Counted from the first letter of the stretch, positions 8,648-16,885 are shown. The stretch is DNA of 64,000 nt from Propionibacteriaceae bacterium (GCA_016717345.1 JADKFR010000005.1:1-64000), one strand, 5' to 3'. Numbers and translations are program-made. Notes: generated by a model not told the origin, from the letters alone.

Positions 8648-8914
8648 CTAGGAGGTCCGCGCGGCTCGTCGGACCCACCACTGCCAGGCCGCGGTGAGGA
8701 TGCTCGCACCGGCCAGCGACCCGATGATTCCTGAGGGTCGCAGCGCGAGGCCGTCGCCTGCCAGGAGGCTGATCAGCAGACCGCCGACGAAGGATCCTGC
8801 GAGTCCGCACACGAACGCGGAAGCCCAATCGATGCCTCTCCGCGAGCGGCCAAGCAGCAGCTGGGCAGCACCGCCAATGAGCATTCCGAAAAGGACCAAG
8901 CCGATGATCAACAT
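8648..8914 (-). CDS. GlsB/YeaQ/YmgE-family small membrane protein
   Basis: An 88-residue integral membrane protein with three hydrophobic helices: LIIGLVLFGMLIGGAAQLLL, FVCGLAGSFVGGLLISLLA and SGIIGSLAGASILTAAWQWW. The G-L-x-G-S-F-x-G-G-L and P-S-G-I-I-G-S signatures and the size fit the transglycosylase-associated (GlsB/YeaQ/YmgE) family, whose members are often induced by stress and of unknown molecular role. It ends close to the convergent DUF2236 gene. Confidence 0.8.
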   Translation of the reverse strand: MLIIGLVLFGMLIGGAAQLLLGRSRRGIDWASAFVCGLAGSFVGGLLISLLAGDGLALRPSGIIGSLAGASILTAAWQWWVRRAARTS

Positions 8915-9068
8915 TCGCGCAGCCTAGCCGTGGTGCCGTCCCGGATCGCACGCGCTCACCGACGTGAGAACCAGATCCGGCACGGCGACGCCTCGAACCC
9001 ACGCCCCGGCCGGTGCGCCCGGACGGGCCGTCAGCGCCTCAAGTCCTAGATCAGGCATGCTGCGCCGG

Positions 9069-9277
9069 CTATCTGATGGCCCGGAGTGCCTGGTCGAGGT
9101 CGCGCCACAGGTCTTCGACGTCCTCGATGCCGACCGAGAGCCGTAACAGGTCTTCCGGAACGGTAGGAGACTCGGTCGGGTACCGGCGCCGACGCTCGAG
9201 GCTTGACTCGACTCCGCCGAGGCTGGTCGCCGGGACCCATAGTCGCACGCCGAGGAGTGCCTGTACGACCTGGACGC
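9069..9277 (-). pseudogene. Remnant of a Cys/Met-metabolism PLP enzyme (C-terminus)
   Basis: About 68 codons on the minus strand match only the end of a cystathionine gamma-synthase/lyase-type PLP enzyme: VPATSLGGVESSLERR, then PEDLLRLSVGIEDVEDLW and DLDQALRAI before the stop. ATSLGG and LRLSVGIED are signature stretches near the C-terminus of this family. The preceding ~330 residues, including the PLP lysine, are missing. At about 9280 the sequence meets an unrelated E1-beta remnant on the other strand, marking a deletion or rearrangement junction. Confidence 0.75.
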
Positions 9278-9290
9278 CGCACCCCGGCGG

Positions 9291-9398
9291 GTGTGTAGCG
9301 CGGAGGTGCCGATCCCGTATGCCAAACACCTCGAGGACGCGGCCCTGCCGTCGGTCGACGCGATCGTGGCGGCTGTGAGGGAGGTGTGCGGTGCGTGA
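9291..9398 (+). pseudogene. Remnant of 2-oxoacid dehydrogenase E1 beta subunit (C-terminus)
   Basis: About 35 codons matching the end of a pyruvate/2-oxoacid dehydrogenase E1 beta chain: EVPIPYAKHLEDAALPSVD followed by AIVAAVREV and a TGA at 9396. Complete E1 beta proteins, including the one at 40214-41242, end in a similar VPYAHALEYAILP stretch. The rest of the gene is gone. The stop overlaps the expected GTG start of the E2 gene at 9391, so this was once an E1-E2 operon. Confidence 0.75.
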
Positions 9399-10564
9399 TT
9401 TCACGCTGCCCTCCCTCGGGCAAGCTCATCGAATGGCTCGTCCAGCCGGGCGATGAGGTCCACAAGGGGCAGGTCGTGGCGATCGTCGACACGTCAAAGG
9501 CCGCCATCGACGTCGAAATCTGGACCGACGGCGTGGTTGGCCAGCTGAAGACCGTCCCGGGCGAGACCGTCCTGGTCGGCGCGGTCATGGCGACAATCCT
9601 CGACCCCGGGGAGGCCCCGCCGGAGCCAGAACCCCCCGCTGCTGAACCTGACCACGCGCCGGCGCCGCCCGCCGGGTCGACACGCACGGCCGACGCGGCG
9701 CGGCATGACGAGGCGGCCGGCGTCCGGCGCCGGATCTCGCCCGCCGCCCGCCGTCACGCCGACGAGATCGGCATCGACGTTGCGGCAGTCACGGGCACCG
9801 GCCCCCTCGGCACGGTCACCCTGGCGGACGTGGACAGGGCCGCGGCAGCGCGCCCCACGCCGGAGGCCAAGAGCGTCGAAACCGCCACGCCGGCGGAGCG
9901 GCACGCTCTCGTGCGCCAGGCGATCGCCGCCGCCATGAGCCGCTCCAAGCGCGAGATACCGCACTACTACCTGTCGGAGACCATTCCGATGGCCCGTGCG
10001 GTGGACTGGCTCACGGCTGAGAACGCCGGTCGGCCCATCACGGAGCGCGTCCTGATGGCGGTGGTGCAGCTGAAGGCGGTGGCGCGCGCCCTGGCTGACT
10101 TCCCCCAGCTCAACGGCTTCTTCGTCGATGGCAGCTTCCGGCCGGCGCCCGTCGCGCACATCGGCGTGGCGATCGCTCTCCGGCAAGGGGGTCTGGTCGC
10201 GCCCGCGCTGCACGACGTCGCCGCCAAGGACATGCCCACCCTGATGCGGGAGCTCTCCGACCTGGTGGCCCGGGCGCGGGCGGCGTCCCTGCGCTCCTCG
10301 GAACAGTCGGACGCCACCATCACGGTCACCAACCTCGGCGACCAGGGGGTTGAGTCGGTCTTCGGGATCATCACCCCGCCCCAAGTCGCCCTGGTGGGGT
10401 TCGGCCGAGTGGCCCCTCGTCCGTTCGTCACCGAGGCCGGGCTGGCCGCGGTTGCCACCGTCAGCGCCAGCCTCGCCGCCGACCATCGCGTCTCGGACGG
10501 GCACACCGGCGCAATGTTCCTGGCGTCGCTGCACGACTGGCTGCAGCGTCCCGAAGACCTGTGA
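9391..10564 (+). CDS. 2-oxoacid dehydrogenase E2 acyltransferase with disrupted lipoyl N-terminus
   Basis: E2 component (dihydrolipoamide acyltransferase), which passes an acyl group from E1-bound TPP via lipoate to CoA. The expected start is GTG 9391 (VRDFTLPSLG), but after Leu-Gly the frame breaks and resumes as GKLIEWLVQPGDEV. Compared with family members, the Ala-Asp-Met-Asp-Glu segment is missing and the frame is lost, consistent with a ~17-base deletion. As read, translation could start at GTG 9386 in the downstream frame. The lipoyl lysine motif DTSKAAIDVE, the E1/E3-binding segment RISPAARRHADEIGID and the catalytic core with DHRVSDG (catalytic His and Asp) are intact. An acyl carrier protein gene follows after 11 bases. 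The catalytic core is probably functional; lipoyl-domain folding is doubtful. Confidence 0.85.
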
Positions 10565-10575
10565 GGAGACCCAGC

Positions 10576-10818
10576 ATGGATGACACCGAACTGCGGACAG
10601 CCATCGTCACCGAACTGCACGCCGTCGCGCCGGAGGTGGATGTCGACGGACTGGTGGACACGCGTCCGCTGCGTCGTCAGGTCGACCTGGACTCGCTTGA
10701 CTGGCTCAGATTCCTCGTCGGTCTCCACGAACGGCTGCAGGTAGACATCCCCGAGGCCGACTACCCCCAGCTGGCTTCGCTCGCCGACCTGATGGGCTAT
10801 CTGCGGGCGCGCATCTGA
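10576..10818 (+). CDS. Acyl carrier protein-like protein
   Basis: An 80-residue four-helix carrier protein (start ATG 10576, after GAGGAGA). The motif VDLDSLDWLRFL contains the serine that would carry phosphopantetheine, followed by helix III (PEADYPQLASLADLMGYL), as in ACP and PKS/NRPS carrier domains. It lies 11 bases after the E2 gene, so an acyl group made by an oxoacid dehydrogenase complex might be handed to this carrier rather than to CoA (inference). No PPTase or synthase is adjacent. Confidence 0.85.
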   Translation: MDDTELRTAIVTELHAVAPEVDVDGLVDTRPLRRQVDLDSLDWLRFLVGLHERLQVDIPEADYPQLASLADLMGYLRARI

Positions 10819-10880
10819 GCGTCGGTCTGGTTCGAGTGCCCGTCGGCTCAGCCGGCCTGCCAAGTCGCCAGGTCGAGCGG

Positions 10881-11159
10881 TCACCCCCCGAGCAGGGCGA
10901 TGACCTCGTCGTCCGTGACCTGGGCGAAGTCCTCGTAGAACTGGCCCACGGCCTGGAAACCGCGCGGCGTCAGGAGGCAGATGACCTTGGTGCCCGGCTC
11001 GTCGAGGAGGCAGTCGTCGGGATGCTCGCGGACCTCGCCCCACGTCACAGTGCGCAGCAGAGGCCAGCCGGCGCCCTCACGGTGGGTGGCCCCACGCAGG
11101 GTTTCCTGGAAGGGAGTGCTGGTCGCGAGCGAGATGCCAGGGGCGGTCGTCTTCTCCAC
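10881..11159 (-). CDS. Hypothetical protein, possibly a C-terminal fragment
   Basis: A 92-codon minus-strand frame (GTG 11159). The C-terminal half looks like real protein: VTWGEVREHPDDCLLDEPG, TKVICLLTPRGFQ, then FYEDFAQVTDDEVIALLGG. I do not recognise the family. There is no ribosome binding site at the GTG and the frame abuts the 3' end of the regulator gene, so it may be a truncated gene. Confidence 0.35.
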   Translation of the reverse strand: MEKTTAPGISLATSTPFQETLRGATHREGAGWPLLRTVTWGEVREHPDDCLLDEPGTKVICLLTPRGFQAVGQFYEDFAQVTDDEVIALLGG

Positions 11160-11177
11160 CGGGCGTGCGACGTTGAC

Positions 11178-12110
11178 TCACTCCAGGCGTGGGGGGCGTG
11201 GTTGCGGTTCGGCCGAGGCGGCGGAGGCCGCGTGTGCGGATCCTGGGTGGGCGGCTGGTGGGCTTGCCGCCCAGCTCGCGAGGAGGTTGAGGGCGTGTGG
11301 GGTCGGGGAGCCGGGTTCGGCGGTATAGATGGTCATGGGGACGACAGGTTCGCCGGCGAGGTCGAGGGTGTCGTAGGCCAGGTCGAGATCGCCCACGATG
11401 GGGTGGTGGAAGTGTTTGGTGCCGGTGGTGTGGATGCGGACGTCGTGGGCGCTCCAGCGGCGCCGGAACTCGTCGCTGCGGGTGGACAGTTCACCGACCA
11501 GCTCGTGAAGCTGGCGGTCGTGGGGGTCACGGCCGGCCTGGGTCCGCAGCATCGCGACGGTGATGTCGGCGAAGTAGTCCCAGTCGGGATAGAAGCGGCG
11601 GGCGGCGCTGTCGAGGAAGGTGAAGCGGGCGAAGTTCGGCTTGCTGGTCGGGTCGGCGTAGAGGTCTGAGTAGAGGGCGCGGCCGAGGTGGTTGGCGGCG
11701 AGGAGGTCGCCGAGCCCGTTGCCGACAGCTGCCGGTGTGTCGCGGATCGCGTCAAGGGCGCGTTGCAGACTGGGTCGCGGCCGCCATTGCTTGCCGGTGC
11801 TGCGTCGACGGGGAGCCAGGAGACTTGCCCCGTTGGCCGCCTGGGCGAGGTCGAAGAGGTGCTCGCGCTCGGCCGGATCCAGTTGGAGTGCGCGGGAGAT
11901 GGCTTCAAGGACACTGGCGGACACACCGGCAAGGTCGCCACGTTCGAGTTTGGAGTAGTACTCGATGCTCACTCCGGCCAAGCCGGCGACCTCGCCACGG
12001 CGGAGGCCGGGGACCCGCCGCTGGCCGTCTTCGGGCAGGCCGGCTCGTGCAGGCGTGATCTTGGCGCGGCGGGTGGTCAGGAACTCACGCACCTCGGCTC
12101 TGTTGTCCAC
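11178..12110 (-). CDS. XRE-type regulator with MmyB-like ligand-binding domain
   Basis: About 310 residues from GTG 12110 (VDNRAEVREFLTTRRAKI). The N-terminal helix-turn-helix (about residues 5-75) contains LRRGEVAGLAGVSIEYYSKLERG, and the C-terminal domain (about 105-280) is the PAS-like MmyB ligand-binding fold with FLDSAARRFYPDW and VDNRAEV-type borders typical of actinobacterial regulators of short-chain or alcohol dehydrogenases. It is divergent from the zinc alcohol dehydrogenase at 12262, so it probably represses or activates that gene through the 150-base intergenic region. An Ala/Pro/His-rich C-terminal tail is unusual but harmless. Confidence 0.85.
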   Translation of the reverse strand: MDNRAEVREFLTTRRAKITPARAGLPEDGQRRVPGLRRGEVAGLAGVSIEYYSKLERGDLAGVSASVLEAISRALQLDPAEREHLFDLAQAANGASLLAPRRRSTGKQWRPRPSLQRALDAIRDTPAAVGNGLGDLLAANHLGRALYSDLYADPTSKPNFARFTFLDSAARRFYPDWDYFADITVAMLRTQAGRDPHDRQLHELVGELSTRSDEFRRRWSAHDVRIHTTGTKHFHHPIVGDLDLAYDTLDLAGEPVVPMTIYTAEPGSPTPHALNLLASWAASPPAAHPGSAHAASAASAEPQPRPPRLE

Positions 12111-12261
12111 TCGTCCACGGTAAACCGGATCCGGATGCGGCTGGGATTCTCTGCCGGTACACCTCACGGCAGAGACTTCCCGGCTCTTCAGGATCAGGGT
12201 TCGCTGGTAGTCGAGGGCAGGCCGCTGGTGGCCGTCCAGGAGAATTGAAGGAGTCGAAGCG

Positions 12262-13284
12262 ATGCGTGGTGTGGTGATGTACGGGCCTGGCGATGTCCGG
12301 GTCGAGGAACGTGACGATCCGCGGATCGAGCTCCCGACCGATGCGGTGATCCGGTTGGCCGCGACCTGTGTGTGCGGCTCTGACCTGTGGTCGTACCGCG
12401 GCATCGAGTCGCCACAGTGGCCGGTGCCGATGGGGCATGAGTACTGCGGGGTGGTCGAGCAGGTCGGCAAGGCCGTCACGACTGTTCGGCCTGGTCAGTT
12501 CGTCGTCGGCTCGTTCTTCGCCTCCGACAACACCTGCGAGATCTGCCAGGCCGGCTACCAGTCAGGCTGCCTCCATCGCGAGTCGGCCTGCCCGGGCGGC
12601 GCCCAGGCCCAGCTGATGAGGGTCCCGCTCGCCGACGGCACCGTGGTCGCCACGCCCGGCATGCCCGAGCCCGACCTGATCCCGTCGCTGCTCGCCGCCT
12701 CCGACGTGCTCGGCACCGGCTGGTTCGCTGCCGTCGCTGCCGAAGCCGGCCCCGGCAAGACGGTCGCCGTCGTCGGCGACGGTGCCGTCGGCCTCCTCGG
12801 CGTGATGGCAGCCAAGCAGCTCGGCGCGGAGCGGATCATCGCGATGAGCCGCCACTCCGACCGACAGGCCCTGGCCCGGGAGTTCGGCGCCACCGACATC
12901 GTGACCGAGCGTGGCGACGAGGGCGTCGAAAGGATCAAGGACCTCACCGGCGGCTACGGCGCCCACTCCGTGCTGGAATGCGTCGGGACCCCGGAGGCGA
13001 TGCAGCAGGCGATCCGCTCCACCCGCCGCGGCGGACATGTCGGCTACGTCGGCGTCCCCCACGACGTGCAGCTGGACGGGATCGACATGTTCTTCAGCCA
13101 CGTCCACCTCCACGGCGGTCCGGCGCCGGTCCGCAGCTACCTCCCGCACCTGATCGAGCTGATCTGGAACCGCACTATCAACCCCGGACGCGTCTTCGAT
13201 CTCCACCTCCCACTCGAGCAGGCCGCTGAGGCATACCAGGCAATGGATCAGCGCCGAGCCATCAAGGTCCTCCTCCGGCCCTGA
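12262..13284 (+). CDS. Zinc-dependent MDR alcohol dehydrogenase
   Basis: A 340-residue medium-chain dehydrogenase/reductase preceded by AAGGAGTC. Catalytic zinc ligands are visible in TCVCGSDLW (Cys38) and PMGHEYCG (His and Glu). The structural zinc loop is shortened (CEICQAGYQSGC). The NAD(P)-binding Rossmann motif is VVGDGAVGLLG. A cluster of aromatic and His residues near FFSHVHLHGG lines the substrate pocket in this group. The gene is divergent from an MmyB-type regulator, a common actinobacterial pairing. Substrate is not predictable; likely a small aliphatic or aromatic alcohol/aldehyde. Confidence 0.93.
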   Translation: MRGVVMYGPGDVRVEERDDPRIELPTDAVIRLAATCVCGSDLWSYRGIESPQWPVPMGHEYCGVVEQVGKAVTTVRPGQFVVGSFFASDNTCEICQAGYQSGCLHRESACPGGAQAQLMRVPLADGTVVATPGMPEPDLIPSLLAASDVLGTGWFAAVAAEAGPGKTVAVVGDGAVGLLGVMAAKQLGAERIIAMSRHSDRQALAREFGATDIVTERGDEGVERIKDLTGGYGAHSVLECVGTPEAMQQAIRSTRRGGHVGYVGVPHDVQLDGIDMFFSHVHLHGGPAPVRSYLPHLIELIWNRTINPGRVFDLHLPLEQAAEAYQAMDQRRAIKVLLRP

Positions 13285-13307
13285 CCATGCCGACCAAGGA
13301 GTCCGAC

Positions 13308-13496
13308 ATGACCGCAACAACCCAAGCGCCGACCGTGCCAGCCAGCACGGCAAGCCGCCCCACCAACTGGATGCGGGGTGGTCCTGACGAGCCCGCCGTC
13401 CTCGGTATGTGCCGCGAACACGTCCACCAGCTCTCTGGTGGTGTCCAGGTCGAGCGTCTGGGCGCCCGTGGTGCCGACCGTCAGGCCTTCGCCTAA
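13308..13496 (+). CDS. Short ORF after alcohol dehydrogenase, possibly a truncated gene
   Basis: An ATG at 13308 follows a good AAGGAG site, giving MTATTQAPTVPASTASRPTN and about 40 further codons. The Ala/Thr/Ser/Pro-rich beginning looks like a genuine N-terminus, but the rest has no recognisable fold and the frame stops at 13496 next to a convergent PH-domain pseudogene. It is probably the 5' end of a gene whose body was lost. Confidence 0.3.
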   Translation: MTATTQAPTVPASTASRPTNWMRGGPDEPAVLGMCREHVHQLSGGVQVERLGARGADRQAFA

Positions 13497-13497
13497 G

Positions 13498-13826
13498 TTA
13501 GCGGGCGTGAAGGACCATGTGGGCGATCAGGTTGTCCAGTCTCCGTACGTCGATTCCCTTGCCGAGCTTCACCTTGATGTGACCGGCTCGGGTCCACATC
13601 TCCAATTCCGAGTTCCAGTCGAGGGTCCCGGCGTTCTCTGAGGACCACATGTCAATGCGCAGTAGGGCAGCGAGTAGATCTCGACCTTCTTGCCGGACAT
13701 GCCTTGGGCGTCGCGAACGATGAGGCGCATGTTGGTGAAGATGGCGGTGTCGCGGAAGGTGCTGTAGGCGGCGACGGCCTGCTCGCCTTGGACGAGTAGG
13801 TGCTGCAGTCCGGCGGTATCGGACAT
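13498..13826 (-). pseudogene. Bacterial PH-domain protein, frameshifted
   Basis: Minus-strand product of a small bacterial pleckstrin-homology-like family: GEQAVAAYSTFRDTAIFTNM, RLIVRDAQGMSGKKVEIYSLPY, then in a second frame RIDMWSSENAGTLDWNSE, LEMWTRAGHIKVKLGKG and IDVRRLDNLIAHMVLHAR, ending at 13498. The two halves join at about 13657, where one base seems to be missing in the SLPY-S-R-I-D segment. Complete family members are about 110-125 residues, so only this indel separates it from an intact gene. Biological role unknown. Confidence 0.7.
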
Positions 13827-14250
13827 TCGGCTACCAGCGTCCAGGCGAGGATGAGGACGTCTCCATCGAGGATTCCTTCGATCAGGGGCGGTAAGGCAGC
13901 GATGCCTTCTTTGGACCTCTACACCAAGGCCAACTCCAACGTATCGATGACTCGGTCCCGCCGGGCGCGGACATGAATACGAGGGTGAACAACCACCCTT
14001 CCAGCACCGACAGGAATGCGCTCGGCGGGACGCTGGCCGTCCGCAACGATTCGGTGATCCGCCGATACACCGTGTAGCACCCAACACGCACCGGGGGCAC
14101 GTGGTTGACCTGCACCCCGACCACCGTCGCGACGCGGGGACGCCGCGAGGCGCCATTCGTGCGTAGCCGCGAGGGCGTCCAGCAGGCGGGCGACGGGGGA
14201 CCTCCGAGCGGCGCGCGTCGTCCTCAGGTTGGGCGTCGTACCCTTCCGGC
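13827..14250. other. Gap without recognisable gene
   Basis: About 420 bases. A minus-strand frame (14124-13882) contains a hydrophobic stretch (FLSVLEGWLFTLVFM) but no family resemblance. The part next to 13827 may hold the lost 5' end of the PH-domain gene. Confidence 0.3.
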
Positions 14251-14703
14251 ATGGCGGATGAACCGAAGACCAGTCCGAGCGACGCCTCCGTGGTGGAGTT
14301 CCTGCACGCCGTTGAACCGGCCAGCCGCCGCGCCCAGGGACTGGAGCTGCTCAGCATCTTCAGGTCGGAGACCGGAGCTGAGCCACGGCTGTGGGGGCCT
14401 TCGATCGTAGGGTTCGGGCACCTGCGCTACACCTACGCCACCGGCCACTCCGGTGAAATGGCCCGCGTGGGGTTCAGCCCGCGCAAGGCGGCCCTCACCC
14501 TGTATGGACTAACCCTGTACGGCAGCAACGCCGATCTGCTGGAGCAGCTCGGCAAGCATCGGGTCGGGAAGGGGTGCCTCTACGTCAACAAGCTCGACGA
14601 TGTTGACCTCGATGTCCTGCGCCAGCTCATCCGGCGCGGGTGGGCAGACGCGGACACTTTCTCCGAGACCCACCCCCAGGTGCGGATTGGGCAGATCGAC
14701 TAG
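14251..14703 (+). CDS. DUF1801 (YdhG-like) protein
   Basis: A 150-residue cytoplasmic protein of the DUF1801/YdhG alpha-beta family. It contains LWGPSIVGFGHLRYTYATG, ARVGFSPRKAALTLY, and LGKHRVGKGCLYVNKLDDVD in the typical order. Family members resemble iron-chaperone/SufE-independent small proteins, but the biochemical role is not established. It is monocistronic, between a gap and a convergent gene. Confidence 0.85.
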   Translation: MADEPKTSPSDASVVEFLHAVEPASRRAQGLELLSIFRSETGAEPRLWGPSIVGFGHLRYTYATGHSGEMARVGFSPRKAALTLYGLTLYGSNADLLEQLGKHRVGKGCLYVNKLDDVDLDVLRQLIRRGWADADTFSETHPQVRIGQID

Positions 14704-14806
14704 CTGTGGCCCCCTGGGGGCGATCAGGCTGGACGCGGACGTCCGGTGACGCACCTTCTGGGCCAACCAGGCCGGCAGCAGGGCGACGAGGGGTCAACAG
14801 CTCTCG

Positions 14807-15421
14807 CTACGGCTGGGACGGTGAGGAGAGCCACGGGTCAGGCAGATCGAAGTAGGTGACCTCGCCCACCTGGAGGGCGCTCAGCTTCTCCATCTGCGCC
14901 ACCAGCTCCGCCGGCGGGTCCTGCTTCTCAGCTTCCCTGGCCTGCGCTTCGGACGTGAAGTAGACCGCCATCACGTAGTCACCGTCGTCGCGGCTGATCA
15001 GCAGGGACCCCAGAATGTCCGGACGGAGGGCCGCCCACACGCCAGGGTCGACCCTCAACAGCTCCCGGGCGGCGGCCGGATCGCTGACCCGGCCGCGCAT
15101 CACCTGGACGAACCCCGCCGTGTCCAGGTCGCCGAGCTTGTCCTCGTCCACGTCGGCACTTTCGAAGAATGAGGCCTCACCGGCGAGGTTCGCGGCCAGG
15201 GATTCCCACCATTGGCCCTGCTCGGGTCGCTCGCTGTTGGCGCGGGCGGTCTCCTGGGAGGTGAACCGGGCCAGGGCGACGAGCAGGCCGTCAGCGGTGA
15301 TTCCGGCCGTCGAGCCCAGCCAGCCCACCGCGCCCAGCCCCACGCCGTCCGGCCAGCTTTCGAGAGCGGCGCGGACCGCCGCAGCGTCGGTGACGCTGCC
15401 ACTGAACATCTGAACGAACAT
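14807..15421 (-). CDS. Tandem dimeric alpha-beta-barrel (ABM-like) protein
   Basis: A 204-residue protein made of two related ferredoxin-like halves: MFVQMFSGSVTDAAAVRAAL... and FVQVMRGRVSDPAAARELL.... Each half has the beta-alpha-beta pattern of antibiotic-biosynthesis-monooxygenase-type barrels, with ALARFTSQETARAN and MAVYFTSEAQAREAE aligned between halves. Such internal duplications are common in actinobacteria and bind small hydrophobic molecules or act without cofactor; no function is assigned. ATG 15421 has GGAGG upstream. Confidence 0.7.
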   Translation of the reverse strand: MFVQMFSGSVTDAAAVRAALESWPDGVGLGAVGWLGSTAGITADGLLVALARFTSQETARANSERPEQGQWWESLAANLAGEASFFESADVDEDKLGDLDTAGFVQVMRGRVSDPAAARELLRVDPGVWAALRPDILGSLLISRDDGDYVMAVYFTSEAQAREAEKQDPPAELVAQMEKLSALQVGEVTYFDLPDPWLSSPSQP

Positions 15422-15569
15422 GAGATGACCTCCGATGACGCGCCCACCCCCTGAGCACCAGCTTGAACCCCTCAGTCACGGGGCGTCCAGGGGGCAGATG
15501 TACGACGACCCCGGGCCGACAACGGGGGCCAAGGCGCCTGCTACCCGGAAGCGCGAGCATGGGAGAGGT

Positions 15570-15791
15570 CTACCGCGCGCGCTGTGCGGCGAGTGCGTGG
15601 TCCTTACCCTTGGTGGTCTTGCCGGTGAGTTCTGTGACGATGGAGTCCTTGGCACAGATGCCGGCGTGGATCGGATCGCCTGCAGTCACGGTATTGCGCG
15701 CGGAGGCCAGGTTGGCTTCGGCGGAGGCCAGGTACTCCTCGGCCTTCTTGAGGAAGCTCCGAGCGTGATTGCGTTGTTCGAGTGTTGCCAT
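15570..15791 (-). CDS. hepT: HEPN toxin of an MNT/HEPN pair, C-terminally truncated
   Basis: About 73 residues from ATG 15791, overlapping the upstream MNT stop (TGATG). It matches the first helices of MNT-associated HEPN proteins: ARSFLKKAEEYLASAEANL and HAGICAKDSIVTELTGKTTKGKDHA. Complete HEPN toxins are ~120-140 residues and carry an Rx4-6H ribonuclease motif in the next helix. Here the frame ends soon after GKDHALAA, so that motif is absent. The toxin is probably dead or the window carries a truncating indel. Confidence 0.75.
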   Translation of the reverse strand: MATLEQRNHARSFLKKAEEYLASAEANLASARNTVTAGDPIHAGICAKDSIVTELTGKTTKGKDHALAAQRAR

Positions 15792-16378
15792 CAAGCGACG
15801 GTGATCTTCGGGAGCGAACCGAGAAGGGCGACCCCATCAGCCAGGATCCGCCTCGCCACCGGCTCCTCGCCGCTGGCTGCGAGCCGGCTGAAGGCTTCGG
15901 GGGTAAACACGAGGACGTCGCAGTCGTTGCCGAGTCGGGCACGAACCACGTCCTCAAGTTCCGATCGGCCGTCCCAGCCTGGGGGTGCGAGGACGACCAG
16001 GTCGACATCGCTGTCGGCCCTCGCCTCACCGCGGGCCATTGATCCGAACAGAACCACCGCGTCGACGCCCGAGCCCACCGTCTTCCGGACCGCCTCGCGT
16101 AGGGCGGCGAACGGGTCGAGGAGGATGCGGAGGGGTTGGATCGCGTAGTGGTCCTCGTTGATCGTATGGACCATCGCGCGGCCGACAGCCTGTCGGCTCA
16201 CCACACCGAGCCGGACGAGAGAAGCGAGCGCCTGCTGGACCGACCACAGGCTGAACTGGTCCCGGAGAAGGCCGTGCACCTGCCGCCCCGTCATCGGGGC
16301 ACCGGTGCGTAGCAACGCGGCAAGCACCTCCCCATGAGCACCCGGGATCAGGCCACCGAACGCCTCCCCGAAATGCAT
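15791..16378 (-). CDS. mntA: MNT nucleotidyltransferase antitoxin with N-terminal wHTH
   Basis: 195 residues. The N-terminal ~75 form a winged helix (TGAPMTGRQVHGLLRDQ, SVQQALASLVRLGVVS). The C-terminal part is a minimal nucleotidyltransferase with the signature GSMARGEARADSDVDLVVL, giving the GS and DxD metal-binding residues. In MNT/HEPN pairs this enzyme AMPylates and silences the HEPN toxin encoded next to it. The fused DNA-binding domain suggests autoregulation, and a perfect 14-base palindrome sits just upstream of the ATG. The HEPN partner is truncated here. Confidence 0.88.
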   Translation of the reverse strand: MHFGEAFGGLIPGAHGEVLAALLRTGAPMTGRQVHGLLRDQFSLWSVQQALASLVRLGVVSRQAVGRAMVHTINEDHYAIQPLRILLDPFAALREAVRKTVGSGVDAVVLFGSMARGEARADSDVDLVVLAPPGWDGRSELEDVVRARLGNDCDVLVFTPEAFSRLAASGEEPVARRILADGVALLGSLPKITVA

Positions 16379-16391
16379 GTGACCACTGTAG

Positions 16392-16405
16392 CAGTCATAT
16401 GACTG
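16392..16405. promoter_or_regulatory. Perfect palindrome, probable MNT operator
   Basis: CAGTCATATGACTG is a perfect 14-base palindrome 14 bases upstream of the mntA ATG. Its place over the promoter of a wHTH-containing antitoxin suggests an autoregulatory site. Confidence 0.5.
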
Positions 16406-16588
16406 GTTGGCCGCTCATGAGTCGCCGTGCGGGCCCCCGGCGGTGGCTACAACGGCCACAAGGTAGCCGCCGCCTCCGCCGCTCCCTTGGCCGCACGCCT
16501 TCTGATTGGGCGGCAGCCGTGGGACCGTGGTCCTGCCGTGGCCACACCGCGGCTCCGGAAACCGCGGTCTGCGGACGAGAGGAGCGGC

Positions 16589-16885
16589 ATGGAGGATTAC
16601 ACGTTCACGAGCGTTCTGTGGCGCTGGGAAGCCCAGAACGCCTGGCGGTTCGTCACCGTCCCGGCCGACCTGACTGACGCCATTCGGCTGACCTCCGGCC
16701 CGCCCAGGGGGTTCGGCTCGGTGCGTGTCGAGGTCACCGTGGGGGCCACCACCTGGGGGACCTCGGTGTTTCCCGACACCTCCCGCGGCAGCTACGTGCT
16801 GCCGATCAAGAGGGCCGTCCGCCACGCCGAAGACCTCGAGGACGGCGACGAGATCACCGTCACCCTCCGGGTCGCAGCCGATTGA
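16589..16885 (+). CDS. DUF1905 protein
   Basis: A 98-residue beta-rich protein from ATG 16589 (GAGAGGAGC upstream). It follows the DUF1905 pattern: WRWEAQNAWRFVTVPADL, FGSVRVEVTVGATTWGTS, VFPDTSRGSYVLPIKRAVR and LEDGDEITVTLRV. Members are cytoplasmic and often fused to YdeI/OmpD-associated domains; no activity is known. Confidence 0.85.
   Translation: MEDYTFTSVLWRWEAQNAWRFVTVPADLTDAIRLTSGPPRGFGSVRVEVTVGATTWGTSVFPDTSRGSYVLPIKRAVRHAEDLEDGDEITVTLRVAAD

Noticed and set aside
11297..11669. Plus-strand frames over the MmyB-type regulator
   Set aside because: Arg/Gly-rich low-complexity sequence; the minus-strand regulator has clear HTH and ligand-domain motifs.
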